NCBI RefSeq assembly: GCF_007655135.1
Contig: NC_045129.1
Coordinates: 19,814,274 to 19,878,273, forward strand
DNA length: 64,000 nucleotides
Origin: Punica granatum
Taxonomy: Eukaryota > Streptophyta > Magnoliopsida > Myrtales > Lythraceae
Direction: 5' to 3'
Below are positions 10,258 to 23,608 of the stretch, in pieces. Made by a program: the position numbers and the translations under genes. Numbering within the stretch: position 1 is the stretch's first letter; each line of letters begins with the position of its first letter. The notes under the pieces were generated by a model. That model ran no database searches. It was not told the origin of the DNA and saw only the letters and a program-made list of their open reading frames with translations.

Positions 10258-12933
10258 TCACTGATTTGGGTCTGTTCATTCCAGGGGGCAGAACCGACTT
10301 CCCAAGCTCTTTTTCCGGCTTTCCTCGACTTTTCCCGCATCCCGGGGCTAGGTATAATCATTCCCAACTCAGAGAAGTTAGGACTTTTACGTTTTCTTTG
10401 CGTTTGTGGGCGATAAGGCGGTCCATGACCGATTCGCATGCAAGTTTATGTTTTTATGTGTTTTTACATCGTATTATGCATGTCTTCATCGTATATAGTG
10501 CTAGCATGTCGGGAAATAGCTTGAATCGGAGTCGAGGAGACATCGTTGGATCGGGCAAGCCAAAGGAGCCTCTCGGCCTCACCCCAAGGGAGGTGGCCGA
10601 GAGCCCCTCTTGGCTTCCTCGGGCCAAGGATGGTCTCCTTTCCCCGACTCAAGTCGTTTCCCGAGTTTTTACACTTTTCACTTCCCATGAGTCGGTGCCG
10701 TTTTATCGATTCCTCTAAATATCGTGTTTGTGCTTGTTTGTATGTTTAATTGCGTTCCTGAGATCATGGCGGCACCGGCTATGTAAAAAATGTACGTTGT
10801 CATCGTGTTTGATGTTTTATGCATGCAAGAAACGGTCAAAACCGATTCTTGGAATTGATTGTAATCACCATTTTCATTTAATCGTTGATTTCATGTTAAT
10901 TCGTATGCTAGATACGTTAATATCGAACAATCATTTCATTGATCCATAACAATTGAGGTTTGAGGTCTCAATCATTAAACCATTCCACAAATGGGAGAAA
11001 CGAGACGTATCATTCAGTTAACTAAATCATCTTGGACTAAATAATTGGATAAATTGATTATTAATTCGTAAGCGCGTCGATGGCTCACGGAACGGCGAGA
11101 ATGCCCGTTTCCTTAAAAAGCCCACAATTTCAAAACACCAAGACGTATAACACGAATAGAATCGACGTCTAGCGAGTACTCGTGTGCTACGACTCGAGTC
11201 CGGGCCCGATTTGAGGCGGCTCAAGTCGAGACGCGCGAGTCCTCCCTAGACTTCTTCGTGTCACACGATCTTCAATTTGTACACGAACATCACACGTTTT
11301 ATTATCCAAGGGCATAATCGTCATTCCAAGATTCACCGATATCCTAGGCGTTAGGGAGTTGGAAACACCTCGATCTATGGGCAAGAAAGGGCAACCCGTT
11401 CGGGTGCGAGTTTCATTCGCACAGCCCATTCCGTTCACTTTCGATGTTTCTATCTTCCTATCGTAGATTCGGTGGTGAACATTTTGTTTCAGTTACAAAA
11501 TACGAAGAACCGGATTAATCATGCACTCGACTTAAACGAACATTAGATAATGGGTAGGTGGAATATTAGATTCCAATCTAGAGTCAAAATACGAGTTTGG
11601 CTAATTCGGTGAAACCGCAGTGTAATCTCACTGAATAAGAATCTTAAAACAAATTCACACACGTAATCGGCTTAGAACCATATTCTAGCCCACCATCTAT
11701 GTTCACCTAGGCTAGACACATTGTTTGCTAATCAACCCCGGCTAACAACTGACTAAATCACGTACATTCGACTTCATATACCACTTGTCTGTATTCACCG
11801 ATACTTGTCAGTTATTATCTGTTTTTCGTCAGTTTTATCGTTTTTCTTCTGTTTTCCATTTGTTTTTTGATGAATTGTTGCGGTTCGGGTCCGAGCCCAT
11901 AGGTTACGTGTTGCACGGGGTCCAACGCCCCAATCACTGAACACGAGGTCCAACGCCTCCTAACTCACTGAGCGCGCGCAACCTAAGTGCGGAATGGGAT
12001 CTAGCCTTGAGTCACCATCACACTCCAAATATGGCCTATGTGAAAGGCACTTTGGATTGGATGTGTGAAACATGTTTAGATATTACCCGGGAGCTCGATC
12101 GGTCCAACGGTTACAGTGGGAACTAATCGGTTCTCCTACAAACCGTCGGTTCGATTGGACCCGACCCTCGGCTCCTTGAGCCCGCGTTGCCTTAATTTAT
12201 TTATCGGTCATTCAAAACACACGGTGAGCCGGAGCGGAATATTGGCCCAATGCAAACTGATCGGGATCCATTTACTTATTCAGTTACACTTTGTAATTAT
12301 TCGAGAGAACATTGTGAGGATTTTATCTGTATACTCACTCATTCATTTGTAAGGATCCCCGATCGGCGAGCGAGAGGTCCGAGTGTCGAACCGGTCAAGT
12401 CGGTCTATTGTTACCAAGAGATGAGTAAGCTTGAATACTCGCGGTTTCGGTTCGCGCAGGGAATCGACCATCACGGTTCGATGAACTGTAACGCTAAGAT
12501 AGTGAACCGATTCCTCGACGCACAAGCCTACTCATCTTTCGGATTCTTGGCCCAACTTAATCAATTCATCGACTTTACAGTGTCAAAACGGGCGAGTCAA
12601 GTGCAACCCTAAATCACGTGGTAAATAAACAAAACGGCAAGCCTAGCAAACTAAAGTATCGAAAGGGCGTGCGGGATATAGGCCCGCACTTAATAGAACC
12701 CCCGAATTCGAAATTTTCGGTTCCGCATGACCATTGCCTTAGCATTTAGGTGTACCCCGTACCCCTAGACCCGGGCGACTCAACGGCCCTCAACCTACAG
12801 GTTGTAAACAGTAAGTGGCGACTCCTTCTCACGTGCGTCCGTCGCGCGTCCCCGGGAAGGTGGACTCTCCCAAGCCGCGTCGCATAGGCTTCGGGCATGC
12901 GTGCCCCGACGAGATTAAATTCGGGTGCGCACA

Positions 12934-15900
12934 GTGAGTTTTGAATGACCGATAAATAAATTAAGGCAACGCGGTCTCAAGGAGCAAGGGGTCGGGTCCG
13001 ATCGATCCAACGGTTTACTGGGGAACCGGTCGGTTCTCACTGTATTCGATGGACCGATCGAGTTCCCGGGTGATAACTAAACCCGTTTCACGCGCTCAAT
13101 CCAAATCCGCTTTCCACATAGGCCGTATTCGAAGTGTGACAGTGAATTGAGGCTAGATCTCATTCCGCACTCGGGTTGCACGCGCTCAATGAGTTAAGAG
13201 GCGTTGGACCTCGTGTTCGGTGATTTGGGGCATTGGACCTCGTGCAACACGTAACCTATGGGCTCAGGCCCGAACCGCAATAAATCAACAAAAGCAAATG
13301 GAAAACAGAAGAAAACTGATAAAACTGATGGAAAACAGATAACAACTGACAAACATAGATGAATACAGACGAATGGTGTATTAAGTCGAATGTACGTGAT
13401 TTAATCAGTTATTAATCGGAGTTGATTAACAAACAATGTATCTAACCTAGGCAAACATAGAGGGCGGGCTAGAATATGGTTCTAAGCCAATTATATGTGT
13501 GACTTTGTTTTAGGACTCTTATTCAATTAAGTGTCGCTACGGTTTCACCGATTTACCAAACTCGTGTTTTGACTCTAGATTGGAATCTAATATTCCGCCT
13601 ATCCATTATCTAATGTTTGTTTAAGTCGAGTGCACGATTAATTCGGTTCTTCGTGTTCATAACGGAAATAAAATGTTCCCCACCGAATATACGATAAGAA
13701 GAAAGAAACACCGAAAATGAACAAAATGGGCCGCGCGAATGAAACTTGCACTCGAACGGGTTGCCCTCTCTCGTTCATAGCTCTAGGTGTTTCCGACTCC
13801 CTAACGGCCTAGGGTATCAGTGAATCACGGAATGACGATTATGCCCTTAGACGATAAAATTGCAACATTTGGCTATAAATTGGAGATCACGTCACACGAA
13901 GGAGTCTAAGAAGGACTCTCGCGCCCCCACTCGAGCCGCCTCAAATTGGGCTCGGACTCGAGTCATAGCACGCGAGTACTTGCTAGACATTAATTCTATT
14001 CGTGTTACATGTCTCGGTATTTTGAAATTGTGAATTTTTAATGGAAAAGGGCATCCTCGTCGTTCCGTGAACCATCGATGCGTTTACGAATTAGTGATCG
14101 ATTCATCCAATTATTTAGTCCAAGTGACTTACTTAGCCGAATGACACGTCCCGTTTACCCCGTTCGTAAGATTTTTCGATATTTATTATTTCATGTCGCG
14201 GTTACGGTTTCGACGGATGAGGTTCGGGTCTAGCACATCCAATAAGTAATAAACGCGTGGGCAACGATTAAAAGGGAATGTAATTACGAACAATTCCGAG
14301 GACCGGCTTTGGAATAATGGAGAGGCCAACCGAGACTCCCACGAGGTCACGGATGATTCGGCCACCTCTCAAGGGTGAGTGGCCAAATGCTCCTTGACCC
14401 GGCTTGAGCTTCGGTAGGTCTTTCACGTGGCTCCTAACCGTCCCTCGCATGCAACAAATAACACATACGTGATAATAACACACATTTTACTAAATCGACG
14501 TCGACACGACCCCGATTTACCCAAATAAACATATGAGACACTCAAAGAACATCATATTCACGAAATCAACAAACAATATTAGCTCATTTCATGACAATCT
14601 TAAGGATAATGCACGGGGACCACACGGCATCAAGGGAAGAGGAGCCCTAGGGCTTCGGATAGGCCAAGGAGCCTCACGGCCCCCATCGCAAGGGCATAGC
14701 CGTGGGTCCCTTGGCATGGCCGAATCCTCCAAGGGCTCTCCTTCCTAGATACCGAGTATTTCTCGTCATGCTCGCACATTATACGACGTTCGAGACAATA
14801 AAACGTGGGGAACAACGAATTTCGGGGCGAAAGAACGCCCGGTGCGTTCGTGAGGGGCAAGGGAACTCTCGGCCATCCCTTTGGGAGGCATGGCCGCGAG
14901 TTCCGCGACCCCCACGGACCACGAGGGGCTCTCTAGCCTCGAGATAAGTCATGCCCGACCATGAGATGCACGTTCACACAACATTCGGAAGTAGCCAAAA
15001 GGATAAAACGTTGTGACGTTGCATGGAGTTGCATGGAAGCTTAGATCCGGAAGAAAAACGACGTCTTTCATGCTCCTCAGTCATTTAAATCACATTATCA
15101 TTCCATGCAAACACATATAGAGGGTCCTAGCTTCTCTAGGTTATGAAGAGGTGTTACCTAGCCTCGTTGCAAGAGGAAAAGAGTTGGGGAAGCGGCCTTG
15201 AGAGTCGCGAGACTCGGCTTGGAGCTACGGGTGGAACGACCCGAAAGAGGCGCAGTCGCGGCAGTCTCGGGGAAACGGGTCGGCACGCTCGCTCCTGCCA
15301 CGGCACGGTGTGAGACCGGGTTCGTTGGACTCCTAAGAGGCAGATCTAGGTGACGTGGGCAGACCCGAACGTGCCAAGGCCTAAACAAACCCGAAACAGT
15401 GAGAAGAAGTTCGGAATGGACACAAAGAAACCGGTAAGAGAGTAATGGTGAAACGGTGGTTGTGCACGGTTGATCGGCCCTCGGACCGTGACCACCTCTT
15501 CACGGGGGAGGGAGAGGGTTGTGAGGAACCCTTTGAACATGATGGCACGACTCGGCGAAGTCGTGGAACGAAACGGCACGCGTGGAAGGCTCGGTTCACC
15601 CGGCTAGTGATTCTTGGGACCCGATTGCTCTTGTGGCTGGAACGCGATATTGGGGACCTCAAATGGAAAATCTAAGCCCGGAAATGGACTTAGGGGGTAG
15701 GAAATATGTAGGCTAGGGAGTTTGATGATTTTTGGCTTAAGTCGGGTCGGGTGGTTACTGGAATACCGGGTGGTTTTCCGGTGATTTTGGCCAGTTTCGG
15801 CCTTGGCAAGGGCTGGACGAGTGAGTGGGAGTGGGCTGGAGCTTGAGAGGATTCTTGAGAGAGATTGGCTTGAGAGAGAGTGGGAATGAAAAAGTGATTA

Positions 15901-17219
15901 AGTCTAATGATGAATGGGAACTTATAGGAGGCTCTAATGGTTCGGTTAAGTGAAGTTAATCGCGGTTTTGGACCCTAAGCAAGGGCTGCCGAAATTGGAG
16001 GGAAGATTAGGGAGGGGTTTGTGTCATGTTGAGTGTGGGGAAAGCAAAAGAGAGTGATGGGTGTGATGGATGGATGATAGGAAGTGATGGATATGAGGGA
16101 AAATTTGAATTTGTGGTGGGGGGAGCTTGGAGCCGCCGGTGGGAGGGAGGAGCTGCGGCTGGTTGCAGGCGAGCCGAGGCTTGGAGGGTTGAGCCGTGGC
16201 TTGGGGTTGAGCCGTGGCTTGGTGGCTTGGCTTGGCTGAGCTGTGGGTCCCATCCGATTAAGAGAAAAGCCGGAAAACGCTTGAGACTTGATTGAGCTCG
16301 CATCCGATCTCCGACGTCCAATTAATTTATAGATTTGGAATGCTTGATCGAAGAGGATTTGAATGAGTCTAATATCGCCATACATCGTGTGAACGAGTGT
16401 TCAGGCGACTCGGCGCCTCGAGAGCCGGTTTTGCCCTGTTTGGACGTTCGGAGTGGAGTTTAGTGCCCCCCGGTCCTCGATTGCTCCTTGTGCATCCTAA
16501 CATTCGTTTCGGTGACCCTTTTCCTTCGTGGGACATCGTTGGCTCGTTGTCCCCAACCGAAGACCGTTGACCCGGGAAAACCTAGGGACTTGTGATCGGG
16601 GTCTTCTCAGTGCTCTCTGAACGTCTTGAGGTGCTCGGGGATCGTTGTGGTCTCTGTTTTCCAGGGACGTGCCCCGAAGGCCCGCCGGGAGACGTTTGTG
16701 TCCACTGAAACGTCCCTCGGGAGATCAAGTCGAACTCCGGAAGGTCATCTGAAGCTCGTTCCCCGACCCTGATGGTCCCTAGGTGCCTGTAGGCCCGTTT
16801 CTGGGTGCCGTTTACTTGTCGGTGGGTCGGGCCTCCCGGAACCCCATCAGAAAAGGCGTCTGTGAGGGATCGGGGTGTCCCGGCTTAAGCAGGATGTCTC
16901 TGGAGCGTGCTCAGATGTGTCGTTGGTCACTTTGGCACTGAGAGAGATTTTTAGAGTCACATATTGGGCACCTTTCGGTGCTTCGGTGACTTGGTGATGA
17001 ATAGTGCCACAGTGCCAGCTTTGTCGTTATCGGGATTCCTTGTTTGTCTGTTCTTCTGACCGCTCTCCTCTGCTTTTCTAGTGGACCCAGCTCTTCTCCT
17101 ATTGTTCATGACTCCGTGACCGCACGTTCGCCTCTGATTGCCGAGTGATGAATAGTAACCCGGGCTTTGATCGGGGATTCTCATGTAGGAAGCCGGTGGG
17201 CCAAAATGGGGTGCTGACA
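12934..17219 (-). mobile_element. LTR C (family 1), 3' end removed by E
   Basis: A minus-strand LTR whose sense start TGTCAGCACC is at 17219. In sense its last 700 bases or so are missing, because LTR E begins at the other side. No polypurine tract precedes the sense start: the adjacent sequence is the 82-bp minisatellite. A TATA box (sense CCTATAAGTTCC) lies at 15921-15926. A solo LTR or the remnant of a larger element fits equally well, since one end is lost. Confidence 0.8.
15921..15926 (-). promoter_or_regulatory. TATA box of LTR C
   Basis: In sense TATAAG within CCTATAAGTTCCC. The same element and flanks occur in LTR H (21470-21475) and LTR G (37845-37850), with a variant in B (34543-34548). 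Confidence 0.5.
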
Positions 17220-17764
17220 GCGTCAAAGAAAGGATGCAGGGGCGAGTTGGCCCGGCATATTTGCAAGAAGCACAAGTGAGCGGACTCGGTGAATTTGCAA
17301 AGCGTAAAAGAAAGGATTCACGGGCGAGCAGGCTCGATAGATTAGCAAGACGCACCAGTGAGCTGACACGGCGAGCTTGCGACGAGTCAAAGAAAGGATG
17401 AACGGGCGTGCAGGCCCCGCAGATTTGCAAGAATCACGAGTGAGTGGACTCGGCGAACTTGCGAACCGTAAAAGAAAGGATGCAGGGACGAGCAGTCCCG
17501 ACAGATTTGCAAGAAACACCAGTCAGCGGACTCGGCGAACTTGCGAAACGTAAAAGGATGCACGAGCGAGCAGGCCCCGCAGATTTGCAAGAAGCACGAG
17601 TGAGCAGACTCGGAAAACTTGCGAACCGTAAAAGAAAGGATGCACGGCGGAGGAGCCCCGACAGATTTGCAAGAAGCACGAGTGAGCGGACTCGGCGAAC
17701 TTGCGAACCGTTATAGAAAAGATGCACGGACGAGCAGGCCCGGTAGATTTGCAAGAAGCACGAG
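17220..17764. repeat. 82-bp minisatellite array
   Basis: About 6.5 imperfect units of 82 bp (phase marker GCGAACCGTAAAAGAAAGG recurring at 17461, 17543, 17621 and 17703; one unit lacks 4 bases). The array is bounded on both sides by LTR ends: the sense start of LTR C at 17219 and the sense end of LTR H at 17765. No similar units were noticed elsewhere in the window. It may be a target satellite into which both LTRs inserted, or the 3' region of a lost element. Several frames are open across it but the unit length is not a multiple of three, so coding is unlikely. Confidence 0.85.
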
Positions 17765-20700
17765 TGTGCGCACCCGAATTTCATCTCGTCGAGGCACGCA
17801 TGCGCGAAGCCTATGCAACGCGGCTTGGAAGTGTCCACCTTCCAGGGGACGCGCGACGGACACGCGTGAGAAGGAGTCGCCACTTGCCATTTTACGACCC
17901 GAAAGTCGAGGGCCGGCAAGTTACCCGGGTCTAGGGGTACGGAGTACACCTAAATGCTAAGGCACTGGTCATACCGAACCGAAAATTCCGAATTCGGGGG
18001 TTCTATTACGTGCTGGCCTATATCCCGCAGGCCCTTTCGGTACTCTAGCTTGCTAGGCTTGCCATTTTATTTATTTATCGCGTGATTTAGGATTGCACTC
18101 GACTCGCCCGTTTTGACACCGTAAAGTCGATGAATCGATTGAGTTGGGCCAAGAATCCGAAAGATGAGTAGGCTTGTGCGTCGAGGAATCGGTTCACTAT
18201 CTTATCGTTACAGTTCATCGATCCGTGATGGTCGATTCCCTGCGAGAACCGAGACCACGAGTATTCGAGCTTGCTCATCTCTTGGTGACAATAGGCCAAC
18301 TTGACCGGTTCGACACTCGGACCTCTCGCTCGCCGATCGGGGATCCTTACAAGTGAATGAGTGAATATACAAGTAAAATCCTCACAATGTTCTCTCGAAT
18401 AATTACAAAGTGTAACTGAATAAGTAAATGGATCCCGATCGGTTTGCATTGGGCCAATATTCCGCTCTGGCTCACCGTGTGTTTTGAATAACCGATAAAT
18501 GAATTAAGGCAACGCGGGCTCAAGGAGCCGGGGGTCGGGTCCGATCAAACCAACGGTCTACAAGAGAACCGGTTGATTCCCGCTGTATTCGTCGGACCGA
18601 TCGAGCTCCCTGGTGATATCTAAACACGTTTCACCCATCCAATCCAAATTGCCTTCCACATAGGCCATGTTTGGAGTATGATGGTGAATCGAGGCTAGAT
18701 CCCATTCCGCACTCGGGTTGCATGCGCTCAGTGAGTTAGGAGGCGTTGGACCTCGTGTTCGGTGGTTTGGGGTGTTGAACCCCGTGCAACACGTAACCTA
18801 TGGGCTCGGGCCCGAACCGCAACAAATTAGCGAAGACAAATGGAAAACAGAAGAAAAATGATAAAACTGACAAAAAACGGACAATAACTGACAAATACCG
18901 GTGAATACAGACAAGTGGTGTATTAGGTCGAGTGTACGTGATTTAATCAGTTATTAACCGGGGTTGATTAACAAACAATGTGTCTAACCTAGGCAAACAT
19001 AGATGGTGGACTAGAATATGGTTCTAAGCCAATTACATGTATGAATTTTTTTAGAATTCTTATTCAGTGAGGTGACACTGCGGTTTCACCAAATTAGCCA
19101 AACTCGTGTTTTGACTCTAGATTGGAATCTAGCATTCCACCCATCCATTATCTACTGTTTGTTTAAGTCAAATACATGATTAATCCGGTTCTTCGTGTTT
19201 CGTAACTAAAACAAAATGTTCACCACTGAATCTACGATAGGAAGATAGAAACACCGAAAGTGAACGGAATGGGCCGTGCGAATGAGACTCGCACCCGAAC
19301 GGGTTACCCTTTCCCATCCATAGATCGAGGTGTTTCCAACTCCCTAACGCCTAGGATATCGGTGAATCACGAAATGACGATTATGCCCTTGGATAATAAA
19401 ACGTGTGATGTTCGTATGCAAATTAAAGATCGCGTCACACGAAGAGGTCTAAAAAGGACTCGCGCGTCTCGACTCGAGCCGCCTCAAATTGGGCCCGGAC
19501 TCGAGTCATAGCACGTGAGTACTCGCTAGACATCGATTATATTCGTGTTACTTGTCTCGGTGCTTTGAAATTGTGAGTTTTTAAAGAAAAGAGCATTTTC
19601 GTCTTCCGTGAACCATTGATGCGTTTACGAATTAATAATTAATTTATCCAATTGTTTAGTCCAAGTGATTTAATTAGCCGAATGATACGTCCCGTATCTC
19701 CCATTCATGAAATTATTCGGTGACGGTGACCTTGTATTATGGGTATTATGGATTTAACGAGTGGTTGTCCGAAACCAACGTACCTAATAAGTAATTAACA
19801 TGTAGTCGACAATTAAAAGAAGCGTAAATTACGAACAATTCCAAGGATCAACTTCGAAATGATGAAGAGGCCAACCGGAACTCAAAAGAGGTCACGAAGG
19901 AGTCGGCCATCCCCTAAGGATAATTGGCCGAATACTCCTTGACCCGATTCGAGTTTCGGTGGGTCTCTCACATCATTCCTAATCGTTCCTTGCATACATC
20001 AAATAGCATACACGTGAGAATAACACACATTTCATTAAATCAATTTCAACATGATCTCGATTTACACAAATAAACACGTGAGACACTCAAAACACCATAT
20101 TCAAGGAATCAACAAAAATGGCATTGACTCATTTAACGGTAAACTCGGAAATAAATCACGGGAAACACACGACATCACGAAGCAAAGAGCTCCAAGGCTT
20201 CGGGTGGGTCAAGGGACCTCTCGGCCCCCTTGCAAGGGGGACGGCCGTGAGCCTCCCTTGACACATCCGACCCCTTTGGGTCTCTCACGCCTAGATCCCG
20301 AGCCTTTCCCGTCGTGCATGCATATTATAATCACGATTAGAGACAAAAAGGTGTAGGGAGCAACGAGTTTCTGGGCGAAAGAGCTCCCCGTGCGTCCGTG
20401 AGGGACAAGGGGACTCTCGGCCATCCCTTCGGGAGGCATGGCCGTGAGTTCTCGTGACCCCTACGGACCACAAGGGGCTCTCCAACCTCGAAATAGGTCG
20501 TCTCCCACTATGGCATGCATGTTCATACAACGTTCGGACGTAGCAAAGGAAATAAAGCATGTGACGATGCATGGGTTTGCATGGGACGCACGGATCTAAA
20601 AGAAAAAACGTAACTTTCATGCTTTCGGGTTATAAATCACGTTTAACACTTCATAACAACAAACATTGAGGATCCTAGCTTCTCTAAGTCGTAGAGGGAT

Positions 20701-22923
20701 GTTACCTAGCCTCGATGCACGAGGGAAAGAGTCGGGGAAGCGGCCTTGGGAGTCGCAAGACTCGGCTGGTCGTGACGGGTGACGGGTACCCCAGAGCAGC
20801 GACCGTGGCAGCTTGGGAAGATCGAGCTCAACACGCTAGCTTCGACCACGGTACGGTGCAAGATCGAGCTCCTTGGACTCCTAAGGGACGGATCTAGACG
20901 TTCGTGGATAGTCCCGAATGTGCCAAACCCTGGACATGCCCGAAACAGTGAGAGAAAGCTCGGTAAAAAAAATGGACCCGGTAAAGAAGGAACGGGTGGA
21001 ACGGCGGTTGTGCACGGTGGATCGGCCCTCAGACCGTGACCACCTCTTCATGGGGGAGAGTGAGGGTTATGAGGGACCCTTTGAACGTGAGGGCACGACT
21101 CGGCAAAGTCGTGGTTGGAAATGGCTCGCGTAGAGGTCTGGGTGCACCCGGCTAGTGGATTTCGGGACCTGATGGTGTTTTCGGTTAGAACGTGAGGATG
21201 GAAGCTTCAAATCGAAAATCTAAGCCCGGAAATAGACTTAGGGGGTGGGAAATATGTAGGCTAGGGAGTTTGGTGATTTTTGGCTTAAGTCGGGTCGGGT
21301 GGTTATCGGAATACTGGGTGGTTTTTCCATCGGTTTTGGCCGGTCTTGGCCACGGGATGGGCTGTGCGAGGATGAGGGGATGGGCTGGAGGTTGAGAGCT
21401 TTCTAGAGAGAAGTTGGCTTGAGAGAGAGTGAGAATAAAGAAGTGATTAAGGCTAATGATGGATGGGAACTTATAGGGATGACTAATGGTGCAATTAGGA
21501 TGAGCTAAGTGTGGTTAAAGGGAGCTTAGGGTGGCTGCCGAATTTGGAGGGAGATTAGGATGGGGAAATGGTCATGTTGAGTGTAGGGAAAGTTAAGGAA
21601 AGTTGATGGGAGATGATGGATGTGAGTGTGTGTAAGAAGATATTTGAAATGTGTGGAGGGGGGAAGTCCTTGGGGTTGGAGCCGCCGGCCAAGGAGGGTT
21701 GAGCCGTGGCTTGGGGCTGTCAAGCCGAGGCTATGGGTTCGAGCCGTGGCTGTGGGTTTGAGCCGTGGCTTGGCTAAGTTGTGGGTCCCATTCGATTAGG
21801 AGAAAAGCCGGGGAAGCTCGAAGCTCGATTGATCGCACATTCGATCTCCAAAGTCCAATTAATTGATGAATTTGGAATGCTTGCATGAAGGGGATTTGAT
21901 GAGCCCAATATCGCCATATTTCATGTGAACGAATAATCGGGTGACCCGGCACCTCGAGAGTCGGTTTTGCCTCGTTTGGACATCCAGAGTGGGGTTGACC
22001 GTCCTCGTTCTATGATTGTTACCCCGTGCATTGTAATGTTCGTCCCGGTGAGCTTTTTATTCCGTGTGGGATCGTTGGATCGCCATCCTCGACCGAAGAT
22101 CATTGGCCGGAGGTGACCTAGGGATCCGTGATCGAGGCTTCCTCAGTGTTTCCCGAATGCCTTGAGGTGTGTGGGGACCGCTGTGGCCTCTGTTCGTCAG
22201 AAACACGTTCCGAAGACTCGCCGAAAGGCGTTCGTGACCACTGCAATGTCACTAGGGAGACCTGACTGATTTGCTTGGCCCGAGGCGAAGTGATTTCTTT
22301 GACCCTAAGAGTGGTAGGGAATGAGTGGTGTGAAGCTCAGACGTCAACTTTCCACCAAATGTGCTCCCCGCATCGGATTCCGTTTAACAAGGGCCCCTTT
22401 TCCGGGTCGGGACTCACTCGGGAGACCAAGAGGAGCCTCGAAAGGCGATCCGGAACTTGTTCCATGGTCCTAGTGGTCCTTAGATGCGTGCGGACCTGTT
22501 TCCGAGTGCCGTTTACTTGTCAGTGGATCGGGCCCCCCGGAGCCCTGTTAGAAAAAGGCGTCTGCGAGAGTTCGGGGGGTGCCCCGGCTTGAGCAGGACA
22601 CCTCCGAAATGTGTTCGGACATGTCATTGGTCATTTTGGCACCGAGAGGGATTTTTAGAGTCCCCTATTGGGCACCTTTCGATGCTTCGGTGATTCGGTG
22701 ATGAATAGTGCCGCAGTGCCAGCTCCTGTTGCTTCGGGACTTGTCGTCTGTTTACCCTTTTGATTGCTCTCCCCTGTCTTCTTAGTGGACCATGCTCCTC
22801 TCCTATACTTCATGATTCCGTGCCCGCATGCTCCCCTCCGATTGTCGGGTGATGAATAGTAATCCGGGCTTTGGCCGGGGATTCTTGTGTAGGGAGCCGG
22901 TGGGCCAAAATGGGGTGCTGACA
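17765..22923 (-). mobile_element. LTR H: 3' LTR of element A
   Basis: A 5.16-kb minus-strand LTR with sense start TGTCAGCACCCC at 22923 and sense end TGCGCACA at 17765. A polypurine tract lies directly before its sense start, which identifies it as a 3' LTR, in line with pol further up in the same orientation. The outer flank is ACGAG (17760-17764) within the 82-bp array; the matching 5' LTR is not in the window. The decamer TGGCGACTCC (sense) is at 17873-17882. The U5 hairpin near 18010 has lost two pairs, so this copy is rather old. Confidence 0.85.
21470..21475 (-). promoter_or_regulatory. TATA box of LTR H
   Basis: In sense TATAAG in CCCTATAAGTTCCC, the same context as in LTRs C and G. 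Confidence 0.5.
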
Positions 22924-22937
22924 GCTTGCCCCTCTTT
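22924..22937 (-). promoter_or_regulatory. Polypurine tract of element A
   Basis: In sense AAAGAGGGGCAAGC directly abutting the TGTCAGCACC start of LTR H. It would prime plus-strand DNA synthesis during reverse transcription. The identical tract lies before LTR J2 at 56054-56067. Confidence 0.85.
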
Positions 22938-23067
22938 GGTTGCATGCTCGGTTAGAGGATGTAGCCAAAGATTATAACAAGCACCCCCTTTTTGGGTCCG
23001 GCGACTGCTCTGATACCGTTCGCCCATGGCTGCTTGTACCCTGCTTGGATGCATCGGGATATTGTGC

Positions 23068-23608
23068 AGGAATTTAGAACCGGGATGGACCCGAACAGGA
23101 ATTTTATACCGGGATGGACCCGAACAAGAACTTAAACCGGGATGGACCCAAAACAGGAATTTAGACCGGGATGGACCCGAACAGGAATTTAGACCGGGAT
23201 GGACCCGAAACAGGAATTTAAACCGGGATGGACCCGAAACAGGAATTTAGACCGGGATGGACCCGAAACAGGAATCTAGACCGGGATGGACTCGAAATAG
23301 GAATTTAGACCGGGATGGACCCGAAACAAGAATTTTAAATTGGGATGGACCCAAAACAGGAATTTAGATCGGGATGGACCCGAAACAGGATTTTTAAACT
23401 GGGATGGACCCGAAACAAGAATTTAGACCAGGATGGACCCGAAACAGGAATTTAGACCGGGATGGACCCGAACAAGAATTTATACCGGGATGGACTCGAA
23501 ACAAGAATTTAGACCGGGATGGACCCGAAACAGGATTTTAGACTGGGATGGACCCGAAACAGGAATTTAGACAGGGATGGACCCAAAACAGGAATTTAGA
23601 ATTTGGAA
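23068..23608 (-). repeat. 29-bp tandem array in A's 3' region
   Basis: About 18 units of roughly 29 bp built on AGGAATTTAGACC and GGGATGGACCCGAAAC (plus strand). Unit length drifts by one or two bases through runs of A or T, and single substitutions vary between units. The array lies between the hairpin series and the polypurine tract. It is too regular and gap-free for a CRISPR array, and the plant context excludes one. Confidence 0.92.

Larger units (their letters stand above)
8080..12933 (+). mobile_element. LTR E (family 1), 5' truncated
   Basis: A plus-strand LTR ending ...GGTGCGCACA at 12933, without a PBS after it. The first few hundred bases, including the TGTCAGCACC start, are missing: at 8080 it begins abruptly against LTR F1. 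It carries the CCTATAGG remnant of the TATA region (8998-9005), the U5 hairpin at 12668-12689 (last pair lost) and the TGGCGACTCC decamer at 12816-12825. The right flank GTGAG is probably one target duplication copy, and E lies inside LTR C. It is the most divergent LTR in the central part, with private hairpins and a private duplication. Confidence 0.8.

Noticed and set aside
17223..17949. Overlapping frames of up to 171 codons on the minus strand
   Set aside because: They are translations of the 82-bp array, whose unit length is not a multiple of three, running into LTR H.
23007..23017. GCTCTGATACC, the reverse complement of a tRNA-Met type primer site
   Set aside because: It lies in the 3' region of A, not after an LTR, only part of the site matches, and no copia-type LTR is near.
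23068..23608. Regular direct repeats that might suggest a CRISPR array
   Set aside because: Units abut without unique spacers, and the context is a plant retrotransposon 3' region.
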